Shown: positions 10,201 through 21,894 of the stretch, piece by piece
Layout: each line of letters begins with the position of its first letter
Position numbering within the stretch: the stretch's first letter is position 1
Assembly: GCA_029582265.1 (NCBI GenBank)
Contig: CM055835.1
Span: forward strand, 16,633,874 to 16,697,873
Direction: 5' to 3'
DNA: 64,000 nucleotides
DNA from: Zoroaster sp. YZ-2022
Taxonomy: Eukaryota; Echinodermata; Asteroidea; Forcipulatida; Zoroasteridae
Notes under the pieces: generated by a model
The model's input: the letters and a program-made list of their open reading frames with translations, nothing else
What the model was told of the DNA's origin: nothing
Database searches by the model: none
Position numbers and translations under genes: made by a program

Positions 10201-12100
10201 TTACCCTTCTTTTGTCACATTTCCACAAGAGGACTCTTGAACCTCCTCAATTTCATCATCCATGATATCAAAAGAACAAGGAATTCCTCCCCAGATAACG
10301 TTACGTTAGGAATCTTTCGGCGTGACGGGTCTTGTTTTTCTTGATTTGTCCTGTACCACTTTGATAGCAACACAGGTGATCAAATGGTACCATTTCATTA
10401 CAAGTGTTGCCAATCATTTCTTATCGCAACCGTGTTTACCTATGTTTTGCCGTCATGGCGGCACTCACGCACACATCACATAACTTACAACGGTAGTACG
10501 ATTGGCATATTGTTTTACGGCGCATCGTCTTGGCTTTTGTGATTATTGTAGCAGATCTGGATCTTTAAAGTTTCGATTACATTCTTCACAATGTACCCAA
10601 GAATCAATGTCACCCAGTTTTACAACCTTTCTTTGAAAAAACATAGTTTACAGGCCACGTTACAGGACGAATTATTGTGTCCTTCTGACAGGTTGGACAG
10701 AAATTACTCCTGTTGAGAAAACTTGACATGAATCAGCAACGTCATAATGCCCCGCGCTAAATGAAGGTAGATCGTTACATTACTTTTCGGCGGGGCCTGA
10801 AAAATACTGGCATAACAATGCTCACGGGATAGTACTATAAGCCGATAATTGGTCAAGACATCCTGAAAGCCTGTAATTCAGTAATCCCACCCAGTTGTCC
10901 CTCTCGATACCCGCCCCTATTGTGTAGATTACGCGGTTAATCTATCCAGTAGTTTTCACCCATGAGTATGTACTTCAATTCAATATCCTGTTTTTTCATG
11001 TAGAGCTTGTCCGACAGCAATAGCACGGGCCAAGCACGTTCCTGTCCCATCATCAACCTTAACTATGCCCTTTTACTCGCCAAAAGTTGTTCGAGCCTTA
11101 CTAGACGGGGCTGGTGTATTCGATTTTCCACCTTTCATTTTCATATGAATGAAATGTATTCGTAACGGTTTCATCCAGTCTGAGGTGTTTATAAGACTGT
11201 AACACACCTCAATCCTTGCATAAAAACGCTCACCTGTTAATTCCATCCATACGCATGAACGGCAGCGAAATTGGGAAATTCAAGGAGTGAGATTCGAAAC
11301 TAATCTGCACCCTATCAATCTGGCCCAACACCATTCCCCAAACGATCAAATATACTTTCAAAACTGAACCCAGAAGAGGCGTAGCTTTTTCCAAATCCTA
11401 CATTATCTAAATTTAGGAATTGTACATTATAATCATAGGCCACCGCAGGCCTGAAACTCCTTATCGTAGTTAAGGTCTCGTACACTTACTATTTTGCATA
11501 AAGTCTTCAGGTGTACGATACTCCTGCGTCGGAGTTTTGCTTCATCGCTCCAGTCTTCCTCGTCGGTCGACAGAGTAGCTGGCGACCGCGCGGTATCCCC
11601 CAGTACCCGACCTTCTCTCCACGAAAATCTTGTTGGGCGGAGATTCGAATTGACCATCAATCGAATGTACGGCGGTAGAACTCTTCCGGCGCCAAGGTCA
11701 GTAAACGATGCTTCGGCAACCCTCATTATTCCTGCTTCCTCGGCTTACCCGTGATGAAGCGAATCTGGTGGTGGTATAGACCATTGATCCTCAGGGCTTC
11801 CTCATAGTTATTATCACTTAAAATGTTCCGCCAAATCAATGATCTTCACTGTGAAACGATAATGCTCGCTTCAAGTCTTCCAGTGCTTCTTCTCCCTCGT
11901 CATCACTCCTCATCCATCCCCAGAAGCTCCAATATGATTCCAAGATCTTCCATACGTGTAAATACCGCATCTTTCTCAGCATCTGATAATTTAAAATACT
12001 GTAATAAACCAGCGCCTCTACTTCAATGTTGAAAGAGCTGATATCTCGTAGATCTGAAAACATGGTAGCGATGAATAGACCAACTGTATCTTGTAGCATA
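10200..12100. other. Probable decayed N-terminal polymerase region and Polinton flank, no clear gene
   Basis: Expected position of the N-terminal part of the - strand polymerase. Cysteine-rich pieces near 10480-10700 (CPTCQ, CKLCDVC) on - fit the zinc-binding-like N-terminus of Polinton polymerases but are broken by stops. Open stretches at 11433-11726 and 11836-12099 on - were not recognised. Confidence 0.35.
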
Positions 12101-12119
12101 TGTTTAATTTTTGTTTTTA

Positions 12120-12930
12120 CTCCCTAAATTATATACGTTTTGCTAGAATATTTTCTCTGCCCTTTATTATGTTTTTGTTGTTCTCAAACCTAATCCTTTG
12201 TTATGCATTTTGTCTAATCAAGATTTCGACTTTTAACAAAACATCCCTTTGTTACGTTAATTCACCCCTTTGTTATGTATTTTGTCTAATCAAGATTTCC
12301 ACTCCTTTCTTTTGTTCGTCCCTCAATCATGTTTGCTCCTTTACTTTCTCTCAAGACATTTTTCTCACATCAAACAACACCTGTCAGGGTTTTTGATGTT
12401 GTTATCCATATTGTTCAAATTTCTTTTCCATTCTTTCACACACTTCCATACTCATGAACAATTCTGTCCCATCGTAAGATTTGGCACCCATCCCTTTGGT
12501 TCATATCATAATCCCTCGTGAATAATTCTGTCCCGCCAAGATTTCGAATCCTTTGTTCAATAGATGTCTGGGCACTACCACACCTTTGGCGCGCTAATTT
12601 AAATTTCTTTTGTTATGGCATTTGTTCTATCAAGATTTGGCCTCCATCCTTTTCGATCATACCATAATCCTCGTGAATAGCTTTGTCCTGCCAAGATTTC
12701 GACTCCTTTGTTCAATAGATGTCCGGTCACTACAACACCATTTGGCGCGCTAATTTGAAATTTCTTTTGTTATGCATTTTGTCCTATCAAGATTTATTCC
12801 ATCCTTTGATCATACCATAATCCTCGTGAATAGTTTTGTCCCGCTGGCATTTCGACTCCTTTGTTCAATAGATGTGTCCGGTCACTACCACACCATTTGG
12901 CGCGCTAATCATTCACAGGGTTTATCAGGT
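12120..12930. repeat. Diverged tandem repeats (~155-bp unit, three copies, plus related sequence)
   Basis: GGCGCGCTAAT recurs near 12588, 12744 and 12899, each preceded by TTCAATAGATGT and CACTACMACACC and followed, except at the last copy, by TTTGTTATG-CATTTTGT words. The upstream part (12190-12310) repeats TTTGTTATGYATTTTGTCTA with ATCAAGATTTC twice. The same word family returns at 15320-15990. Confidence 0.75.
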
Positions 12931-13059
12931 GGTCTATCTTCCCGTATTGGGATCGATAATATTATAGCAATCCCGTAGGGGGGGCCACTGAACAGCTCAT
13001 ACTGACTGTTATTAGTTAACTGTATCTTCACCCAGTATGACCATCATCTGTTTGTCTCT

Positions 13060-14800
13060 ACCAGTACCGTAATTTCCTGCGTATAAGACGCGGCTTATCT
13101 GGACTTTCAAAGGTACGAAAACGTCACTGCGTCTTTATCTAACGGTGCGCCTTATCTGGTGTCGTTTCTGAGATCAAAGTGTGATGATTACCGCTTTCTG
13201 TGTAACTTTCGGTGAATCTCAACCCAACAAAGCGCTGTGTTTTCCAATGAAGGTCGTTCAGCGCAAGATTTTCTATGCATTTATCCACCCTTTACGGCTG
13301 CCGTGCTGTGGTTTCCGGACAATGCCCATAATAACCTTTGTTGGCGCACATGTATCATGCATTCAATTCACCTTATTGCGTTGCCTTTGAAAGTTTCCGA
13401 CAAAAAGCTGCACCATTAACTGTTGTTGGTACATGCCAATCATGCATACAATCTACCTTCACTGCGTGGCTGCTGCTATCGACAAAGGCGTACCACAACC
13501 GTTGTTGGCACACACTTATCATGCATTCAACTCATAATTTTACTGTGTGGCTGTGTTACCGACATTTTATTAAGTAATAATTCCAAAACAAAAAAATCAA
13601 AAAGCACATGTTATATTCAAACAAAAACTTTTAAACTGGGAATGAAAATAAATTGATTTTAATATATGGGAAAAAGGAAGAAGCCACGTTTTATCTACTT
13701 TCAAACAACAGCAAAAATAGTTGAAAAACAATTTATCACTCCAAACCGTGAATACAAATCACGATGTCTTCGTTGAGATCTGTTCAGTGTGTTTTAATTC
13801 CTCGGAAAAGCCATCAACATCGGGCAGCAGGACGCAATTTACTTGTTTTAAGATATCGTTGGAGTTATGGAGTCAACAGTTAAGGGATAGAGTACTCTTC
13901 CATCCCTTTACTGTTGGACCCATAGCCAGCGTGGTACGGAAAAAATAAGCCATCGGGCAGTGTGGCTAGTCTTCCCGGCACCCGATTGGACCGCACTGGA
14001 ATTATGATGTCATCATCGTCCACGTGTCCCCGCAGGTCATGACTAAGTCAGTCCTCATGGGGTCTTGAATCCACATTCGAGACCTTTCAGGTAAACGTTG
14101 GGAACAAGGTTTGCTGGGAAAGTTGCATATTAAGGGGAATCCCGGGCTGAGTAACAATGGAGAGAAGCACGTGCACGGTCGTATTGCATGCTTATTGGGA
14201 CAATTTAGGTTGCCACTTTTTATGAATGAAATGAGTGGGATGCGACCTGCGGGATCACGTCGCGAAAATGGTTTGTTTATGCAAGCATGGAGGCAAGTTA
14301 CAATAATTTAACGTGTATACCAATAACATCGTTTCCGATGCATTGCACATGACACGATAATTATACGAATTTGTGTTTGTTGATGGCCATAGTTCATTTG
14401 AAACAAAACTATATTGAGAATTATACTTGAAAACCAATCTGATTCTGAAGGGCCCAACGCATGCTAGCTTTAACCGATTAAAAAAATCAATACAATTGAC
14501 CGACAGGGCTACATTTTTCTGGGAATATTTTCTGCTAAACACTAAACTCATTTTCGTCCAATTGAATAGTTTTTATTGTGGCACACAGACCATCAGTTCA
14601 GGAGTGGCGCAACACAATGATCCCTTGTGGCGATGTACCGACAATGAGTGGAAAACCCAGCTGGCTCCCAGTGTCAGCGTGGTCATGGTGCGCCTTTGGC
14701 ATGGCGGTGCGCCCGCCGTTGATGCCTTTTTATAATCACATCTCTGATTCTGGGTAATGTGCCTTATACACTGAGCGCGTCTTATACGACAGTGAAACAT
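13060..14800. mobile_element. Possible non-autonomous TIR transposon (GCGTATAAGACGCG ends)
   Basis: CGTATAAGACGCG lies near the left side (13080-13094) and its reverse complement, as CGCGTCTTATACG, near the right (14776-14788), both followed inward by GCCTTAT-type words. The inside has three ~80-bp repeats at 13337-13565 (GTTGTTGGNACA followed by ATCATGCATNCAA). No transposase was recognised. The similarity of ends suggests a Tc1/mariner-like or related MITE, but target duplications were not found. Confidence 0.35.
13337..13565. repeat. Three ~80-bp tandem repeats
   Basis: Each unit has GTTGTTGGYRCA (first copy TTTGTTGG), then ATCATGCATNCAA about 12 bases on, a CTGYGTGGCTG-like word and a CCGACA/TCGACA word. 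Open frames here are by-products of the repeat. Confidence 0.7.
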
Positions 14801-15320
14801 AGTACGTGCGAGAATTAGGGATCATTGGTAGCCGAGGATAAATGTTGAACTAAGAGAATGGAAGGTATTCCCAAAACCTCTACCACTTTGAGGTTATTTC
14901 TCAGATGGAGGCATTGCAATATGCTGTCAATGTTGATGCGGGAACCTAGAGTACGTGGGCATAGGTTTCTGGTGCAGAGTAACCTGTCAAAGTTCAAGTA
15001 ACCTGGGTCCAAGACCATCGAAAGTAACACACTGACAAATCAGGGGGGCTAAGGAGGGCCCCGCTCAAATCTTCCAAAAGAGAACATTTTCATGTTTGTT
15101 GTAGCATGTTTGTTTCAAGTATCTCGTCTTACGCAGTACATACGCAGCCAATGTGGGTACAATGATAGTAAACACAAATAGTCCTTTTTAGTGACCTTTT
15201 ATTTTACATTGTTTGATTCTCCCTGTTAATTATTATTTTTATTTTATTTATTTTATTTATGTTATTTGAATCAATATCCCATTTCAACGTCAACCAACCA
15301 CTACTAGAAAAAGTAGAAAA
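14800..15320. other. No gene recognised
   Basis: Mixed sequence ending in a T/A-rich stretch at 15220-15265. No motif or repeat identified. Confidence 0.4.
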
Positions 15321-15990
15321 CGCTATCCCTTTGTTATGCATTTTGTCTCATCAAGACCCCTGACTTTAAAACACATACAACCCTTCTTACGCTAATTTAA
15401 ACCTGTTGTTATGCATTTTGTCTCATCAAGTACTTGACTCTTAACAATACAACCCTTTCTACGCTAATTTTAAACCCTTTGTTATGCATTTTGTCCTATC
15501 AAGATTTCGACTTTTAAACACAACCTTCTTACACTAATTCAACCCTGTTGTTACGCTAATTCAACCCTTTGTTATGTATTTTGTCTCATAAAGATTTCTG
15601 ACTTTTGTAACAATACAACCCTTGTTACGCTTAATTCAATTCTTTGTTATGCTAATTAATTCTATTGTTATGTATTTTGTCTCATAAAGATTTCGACTTT
15701 TAACAATACAACCTTTGTTACGCTAATTCAACTCTTTGTTATGCTAATTCACCCCATTGTTATGCATTTTGTCTCATACAAATTTCTGGGACTTTAACAA
15801 TACATCAATTGTTAAAAGTTAATCAGGCCTAATGTTACAAGCATTCACCCCATTGTTATGCATTTTGTCCTATAAAGATTTTGACTTTTAACAATTAGTT
15901 ATGCTAATGCTGTCAATTGTAAGGCAAACGAATCCTATTATATGTGCAAATTAAATTCTTTGTTATGTATTTTGTCTAATCAACACCCTA
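15320..15990. repeat. Degenerate minisatellite with GTTATGCATTTTGTC words
   Basis: The word GTTATGYATTTTGTC recurs about eight times (for example near 15343, 15413, 15480, 15570, 15668, 15759, 15857 and 15964), each usually followed by ATCAAGATTTCGAC or ATAAAGATTT and a TTAACAATACAACC word. Spacing varies from about 65 to 110 bases through insertions of TTACGCTAATTCA blocks. It is the same family as 12190-12310. Confidence 0.8.
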
Positions 15991-16607
15991 CACACTACTC
16001 AAGACAGAATTAAAATGCACAATATTATTTAGCAATTTGGTACAAACTATTTTTTAATGGATATAAGTAAACAGAAAAATAAATGGATTTATTGGTTGTT
16101 GATGAATAGACTGAGCAGCTGGTAAAGGAAATGATGAGTAGTCAACATAAATCAGTAAATAAAGTTATTACAATTCAATATAAAATAAATTAAAGTAAAC
16201 AATTAAGTCCACAGCATATCAACACAACAGACCATTGAATCAATCAGCCAACAAATCAAATTACAATTGCAGTAAAATTCAATATAAAGCGATATCAACC
16301 TTAATACCATTAAAGAGATGCCCTCACAGGCCTAGCTTAAACCTGGTTAGGAATCCAAGCTCAGTGGCATAGCCAGGATTATCAGAGCGGGAAAATTGTT
16401 TGAGGATAAATTCTACTGGACACAAAACTCCAGTTCAGAAATACCAACAACTTTTTGCGTACACCCCCTTGGCTACGCTTGCACCGTCCAAAACCCACTT
16501 GCTTAAATGGTCTGTATACCTGAGATCCATGCTTGAACTGCAAGATGAATCACTTGAAATTAATAAATAATGAAAAAATAACTGTGAATAAAGCCCAGAG
16601 AAAGAAG

Positions 16608-16792
16608 CAGTGGTGTAACTAGGTCCACCCTTTCAGGGGTGCACCACTTTTTCTAGGGGCACGGTCAATACTTAGAACATTTTGTGTTTTGCAGCTCAAA
16701 TGGGACCTATCGGTCATTTTTTTCGGGGTTTGAATGGGGCACCTGGCGAAGTTGCCCCTGTCCCCTGCTCCCCATAAGAAGTTACGCCACTG
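16608..16792. mobile_element. hAT-like MITE with 8-bp target duplication
   Basis: The element starts CAGTGGTGTAACT and ends AGTTACGCCACTG, near-perfect inverted ends. The flanks are GAAAGAAG (16600-16607) and GAAACAAG (16793-16800), an 8-bp target duplication with one mismatch, typical of hAT transposons. It is 185 bp long and has no coding capacity. Confidence 0.8.
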
Positions 16793-16799
16793 GAAACAA

Positions 16800-18620
16800 G
16801 TCAGCAAAGTTGAATCACGCAAGTTCCTTTTTCACTTTGTAGTTCTTACTTACTTAGACAAAGAGACTCGATGGTACACTCGATGGTGCAGCTGTGAACT
16901 GAATACATGTACAGTACTATCTTACCAGCAGTACTCTGCAGTGTAGTTCGTAGAACAGTGAGTTCATTACTGCATGACAGTCAGCTATCGTTATTCCAGC
17001 AAAGTATACTTTATTACCAGCCATACTCAATGAATTAACCTAAATAGATTGACGCCATCTATAATGATAAATAAAATACTTCTTCTAAAGAATAAATGTG
17101 TATAGATTGTACAATTTTGTGCCGACATTATTAACTGGCTTGTTTTAAGTGATAATGATAATTAATTTTTGCTATCGGCTATAAATTAAATAATAAACTG
17201 GCAGCATTGACTGATGAACTATACAGAGGAACGTTCAGTAAAACTGATAATATTTATAAGCCTCTGTTTAGTCATAAGTTATCACAATTTGCTCGCATTG
17301 TTTGCATCTGCCCAGCCCTATTTTTTATTAAAACGAAACCGGTATAAAATGTATTACTTTGTATCACAGTAGCAAACAACCAAATGGGAAGGTATCATTT
17401 GTAAAAGGCCGACACAAAAGAATCGAACTGGGTTGTAGTGCCCCTCTGACATTTTGTAGGCTTCGATAATGGTGATACTACCTGAGGCCCGACTGCTGCC
17501 CATAGACTCTGTTTTCTCCTAACGACAAAGGTGGGCTCTAGGCAATTTTGACCCATTGATCCTCAGAGCTATGTCGTGAAATGTCCGCAAACCTGTTGAA
17601 GCGGCCTGCTGAAGGATTATCAAATTCTACAATTGTTGTAAAAAAAATTAACTGTGAATTATGAATTATTAGAGTTTACGTCACAGAATAGTAAATCTTA
17701 AAAAATTATATCTTTACCTTTTAGAAATATCCTGGAGGTGATCGATTAGTGAACGATCGGGCGTTTTTTCATATCATGTAAATTTCACAACCGTAAAAAG
17801 CAACAAAGCTACATTGCACAAAGGTTGGAAGTCCTCGCTTGTTGAACAAACTAAACACCCCTTTTATTTGCATATCAGTGTAACAGCAAATGACTCCCCC
17901 ATCAATGAAATCAATTCCAGATTTACACAATCATCATTGTCACCAAAAAGGAATGGTATCGAAAAACAATGATAGGTCAATAGATTTATCAAGAAGAGAA
18001 GTGGTATTGTGACACCTGGAAGGCTATTTTTAATATGGAATAACTTTGTCAAAAACGGATGTGACTATGATAATTCTTTCTAGAAGATTATATTATTTTC
18101 AAATCCTTTAATAGTATTTGTTTTGTTCAGATTCACTCATTCATCATATGACTCATACATTCACTGCATTTTAAATGTTTAGATTTTCTTACAAATTCAC
18201 CGTTCAAAAAAGCGAGTCCTAACCGACTGTTTATTGAAAACACATAACTGTGACAATTTTTAATTTACAAAATGTTTTATTGAGCTGTCTTTAAAGCATA
18301 AAATACATCTTGCAAAAATGTACAATATTTACTTGTTAAAAATACGCGATGTAAATATATTATATAGTTGAAATTTTCGTTCTTTACAATATTAATAAAA
18401 CAAAAAAAGTATAATTCTTTCATTATTTACTACTTTATAACATGATGGGTTTTTGAAAGTTATAAGAACTTTCAGTTTTTTTCCCCAGAGAACATGCAGA
18501 CCTTTTATGAAGTGGGATGAACTATTCCAATGTGACATACTCTACCTAAAGAAATATGATCAAAGTTTGACTTGTCAGAATTTAAAGAGGTGAGCATTTT
18601 TAATTATTATAAGGATCTTC
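16800..18620. other. No gene recognised
   Basis: AT-rich intergenic or intronic DNA. No coding motif, RNA gene or clear repeat was found. Confidence 0.4.
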
Positions 18621-18627
18621 ATACAAC

Positions 18628-18835
18628 TTAAAGGGAAAATATCATCACGATCACAGCAGACTTTCAACAGACAGGGCATGAAATCAGTGTCCAAGTTTAA
18701 GATGAACACAGTGACTGAAAATTACTGGATCGTTTATGCTGCAGCAACGGTAATAATGACCTTATCATGTGGGGTATAATGCAAGTCAATAAGTGAATCT
18801 AAAACTAGCAATCTGATTCCATGGTATCATTTGAA
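18628..18835. mobile_element. TTAA-type MITE, copy 1 (eroded right end)
   Basis: Begins TTAA-AGGGAAAATATC. It shares with the copies at 20807 and 41125 the blocks CTTTCAACA-GGGCATG, GTTTAAGATGAACACAGTG, ACTGAAAATTACTG and GCAGCAACGGTAA. The right end is eroded, so no closing TTAA is seen. Confidence 0.65.
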
Positions 18836-19178
18836 TCTATTTTTTTCCGATAAAATGTATGTGTTCAGATAAAATTAGTGTTCAGATAACATTTCAGAAA
18901 ATTAGTAAGTAATGATATTTTTAAGTACTCAAATAATATTTTATGCATTAGTAAGAAAGCACCAAATTCAAACAACATAATAATTCATCGAGTTCTAGTG
19001 ATGTATCCAGGATTTGGCCAACATATTTAAAATGTTTTCAAGATTTTTGTGAATCTCTTACTAGTAAACATTTAAAAAATGTTTTTCAAGATTTTTGGGA
19101 GTAAAACAAAGGGAGGTTGAAGTGATGGGGGCATCCACATGGATAATTACTGGTAGGGCCATCTGCCATCGTGTTTAA

Positions 19179-21394
19179 CTATTTTATCCATGAGGAGATT
19201 CTTTCTTTTTGTAGCTTCCGAGCTTGTATGACAGAGGGTGGGTCAGCTGGGTTAGCTCCCCTAGGAAAGTGATTATCTGAAATACATAGGAACACAATTT
19301 AATTTCATCCCTGTATCTTGACAATTTGTTCTTGTGACACTTAATGATTTGATTTCAAAGAAAGATCTTGTGTTTTTACAGAACTGCAGTTTGCAAGGGC
19401 TATGAGTGGTGCTGGTTGATTAGCATTATATACATTTTAATTGATCCAAAAAATATTTTAAACAAAATCACACAAACAAATTTTACATACCTGTCTTTCC
19501 TTGATCAGCAAGTTCATTTATTTTAATAAATGCACTTCTAACAGTTGCCACACAATCAGGACCAGAGGTCACACTCCCATATGTCTACAAATGAAGAGCA
19601 CACAGTTAAAGCTGTGTTAATTATTTCAATTGGTATTCCAAAGAGTAACTTCATTTATGGACTTGCCTGTATGAATATTAGTGTAACACCTAACCCACCT
19701 GTGTAAGGTAGTCAAAATTGCAACATTTGTGTATTATCTGTTTACAAGTGAGGATCTAAACATATCCTGCTGGGAAGAAAAGAAAAGCAAAGCAAAAAAG
19801 AAAGAATAATTTTTAAAAAAAACTCGTGAAATATATGAGATGAGATGGATTATTATTATTATTATTATTATTTTTTTTTTTTTTAATTTATTATTATTAT
19901 TTTTTTTTGTGCTACAGGCCTGGATGCACCATGTTGTATAACTCACTTCTGTGACATCTTCAAAGAAGTATTTCTGAGAACCCTGTCCTGCGACTGAGTA
20001 AATGGGAGCACTGGATGCTATAGCACCGTCTACAATGTTAGGATACTTGAAGCGCATGTATGCACTCAGCATACCTCCATAACTGCACTAATTATACATA
20101 GTAATGCAAATAATAACAATATGTCACAACATCTAATGGTTTTGGTCAAACTAGTATGTTCCTAAACTGGGTTCTAAAACAAATGTTCTAACTATGTTCA
20201 ACATAATTTGAAAAAGAAAAGAAACCAATATTTTTATCAGATTTGGTTAGGTTGATTCTTGTCCTTTTTATTGTCAAACTTGGAATAGCCAAAATTGCAG
20301 GAGTGTTACATAACATTCTCTTCAAAACCAATGGGCCAAAACAACATTAATAATAATAATAATAATAATAATGTGTGGATTTATATAGCGCACGTATCCA
20401 CCAACTAAGTGGTCCTCAAGGCGCATTATATTATTATCCCTGCTCATAAGGCTCATAAGGCTCATAAATCATTCCTGAAACCATCTCAGCTCCCTGGGGA
20501 GTATACAACTCAATTGCTGCCATTTCTAGCGATATAGAGCAAACCAACTCTGCCTTCACAGGTACCCATTTAACCCTGGGTGGAGAGAAGCAATTATGAT
20601 TAAGTGTCTTGCTCAAGGACACAAGTGTCACGGCGTGATTCGAACCCACATTATGTTGCTAACACCAGAACTTGAATCGTAAGCTAGACGCCGGCCACGA
20701 CACCTAACTCCCTAGACAACAAAGCCAGTTGGAGGATTTTGAAGGATTTTTATTGTTTTAGTACAATGCCTAGGAGTTAGGGTTAACAGAACATTAGAAA
20801 AGTTAAAGGGCAGACTTTCAACAGGGCATGGAATAGGTGTCTAGTTTAAGATGAACAAGTGACTGAAAATTACTGAGCTCATTTGCAGCAGCAACGGTAA
20901 ATGACCTTATCATGTGGGTGTTATTTTCAGTCACTGTGTTCATCTAAAACTAGAACTCCGATTCCATGCCCTGTTGATCGAGACGATATTGTACATGTAC
21001 CTTTAAATGCAGGTAAATTTTCTAGGGTATTGAGGCCTGTTGTGAACAGGCTGGGGTGAAATCTATAGTTCTGAGCATTTGCTTTGCTTTCCTTTATTGC
21101 TTAAATCTTTAAAATCGAGGATCACAATATTCGATTTGTAATAATATGAAAATCTTGGAAAATCCGGAAAATCTGGACAAATCACAACCCTGTAAATGTT
21201 ATTTATTTCTGAAATGAAAGCTAAGCTGAAACCCAAAAGTTAAATTATTCAAGATATCCTGATCTACCTTCCTCCAAATGTAACCACTTTGCAGTTTTGG
21301 CATTTCAGTACTTGTTTCAGGTACAGGATTAGAAAGCATAATCTGCCATTGCTGCTCAATGGTCAAAAGACCAAATTCTGGGGTAACGATGGTT
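19179..21394 (-). CDS. Serine carboxypeptidase-like S28 gene (DPP7/PRCP type), partial and apparently lacking its middle
   Basis: Four exons on -, in order. An exon ending at 21268 encodes KVVTFGGS, with the serine codon split by the intron. Exon 20082-19947 begins [19 protein letters not shown] and includes ASSAPIYSV and YFFEDVT. Exon 19584-19491 encodes [19 protein letters not shown]. Exon 19276-19179 encodes [15 protein letters not shown] and ends SSWIK-stop. Splice sites are GT-AG and the phases join perfectly (2, 0, 1). GGSYGG is the nucleophile elbow of lysosomal Pro-X carboxypeptidase/dipeptidyl peptidase 2. The last exon matches the extreme C-terminus of the family, yet about 200 residues normally between exons three and four, including the acid residue of the triad, have no exon in the 214-bp intron. 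The His region reads NHFPRG where HHLD is usual. The 5' exons fall in or beyond the N gap. Either a truncated paralogue or a mis-assembly; an intact enzyme is unlikely. Confidence 0.8.
19849..19913. repeat. ATT-type microsatellite
   Basis: TTATTATTATT runs with T-tracts in an intron of the S28 gene; expanded in assembly-variable fashion. Confidence 0.85.
20349..20702 (-). mobile_element. tRNA-Leu-derived SINE, copy 1
   Basis: The tRNA-like head is at 20702-20628 (GTCGTGGCCGG start, CTTACGATTCAAGTTCTGGT, B-box-like GGGTTCGAATCACG). It is followed by the shared body words TTGTGTCCTTGAGCAAG and ACTTAATCATAATTGCTT, and by CGCCTTGAGGACCACTTAG and GCGCTATATAAA near the tail, which ends in an ATT repeat. 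It matches copies at 37617 and 58377. The insertion is in an intron of the S28 gene. Confidence 0.8.
20807..21002. mobile_element. TTAA-type MITE, copy 2
   Basis: Flanked by TTAA on both sides (20803-20806 and 21003-21006). Starts AGGGCAGACTTTCAAC and ends CATGTACCT. Left-arm words ACAGGGCATGGAAT, CTAGTTTAAGATGAACA and GTGACTGAAAAT return as inverse words in the right arm, making a fold-back structure of 196 bp. The TTAA target points to piggyBac- or Kolobok-like mobilisation. It lies in an intron of the S28 gene. Confidence 0.8.
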
Positions 21395-21894
21395 NNNNNN
21401 NNNNNNNNNNNNNNNNNNNNNNNNNNNNNNNNNNNNNNNNNNNNNNNNNNNNNNNNNNNNNNNNNNNNNNNNNNNNNNNNNNNNNNNNNNNNNNNNNNNN
21501 NNNNNNNNNNNNNNNNNNNNNNNNNNNNNNNNNNNNNNNNNNNNNNNNNNNNNNNNNNNNNNNNNNNNNNNNNNNNNNNNNNNNNNNNNNNNNNNNNNNN
21601 NNNNNNNNNNNNNNNNNNNNNNNNNNNNNNNNNNNNNNNNNNNNNNNNNNNNNNNNNNNNNNNNNNNNNNNNNNNNNNNNNNNNNNNNNNNNNNNNNNNN
21701 NNNNNNNNNNNNNNNNNNNNNNNNNNNNNNNNNNNNNNNNNNNNNNNNNNNNNNNNNNNNNNNNNNNNNNNNNNNNNNNNNNNNNNNNNNNNNNNNNNNN
21801 NNNNNNNNNNNNNNNNNNNNNNNNNNNNNNNNNNNNNNNNNNNNNNNNNNNNNNNNNNNNNNNNNNNNNNNNNNNNNNNNNNNNNNNNNNNNNN
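21395..21894. other. Assembly gap of exactly 500 N
   Basis: A round-number run of N, the kind inserted by scaffolding software. True distance and adjacency across it are unknown. It interrupts the S28 gene. Confidence 0.99.

Larger units (their letters stand above)
1..12100. mobile_element. Decayed Polinton/Maverick-like (virus-like) DNA element, interrupted by a Penelope-like insertion
   Basis: Hallmark genes of Polintons lie in one stretch: a double-jelly-roll-type major capsid protein and an adenovirus-type cysteine protease on +, small capsid-associated reading frames on -, and a family-B DNA polymerase on -. Every large gene is broken by frameshifts or stops, so the copy is dead. No integrase and no ATPase were recognised; either could lie before position 1. 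The outer boundary near 12.1 kb is a guess, set by the end of polymerase-like sequence and the start of tandem repeats. The element is split by a Penelope-like retroelement at about 3.3-6.4 kb. Family assignment rests on recognised protein motifs; the exact termini were not seen. Confidence 0.8.

Noticed and set aside
11433..11726. 97-codon - strand frame as a real Polinton gene
   Set aside because: No recognisable motif and it overlaps an equally long + strand frame; left as part of the unassigned region.
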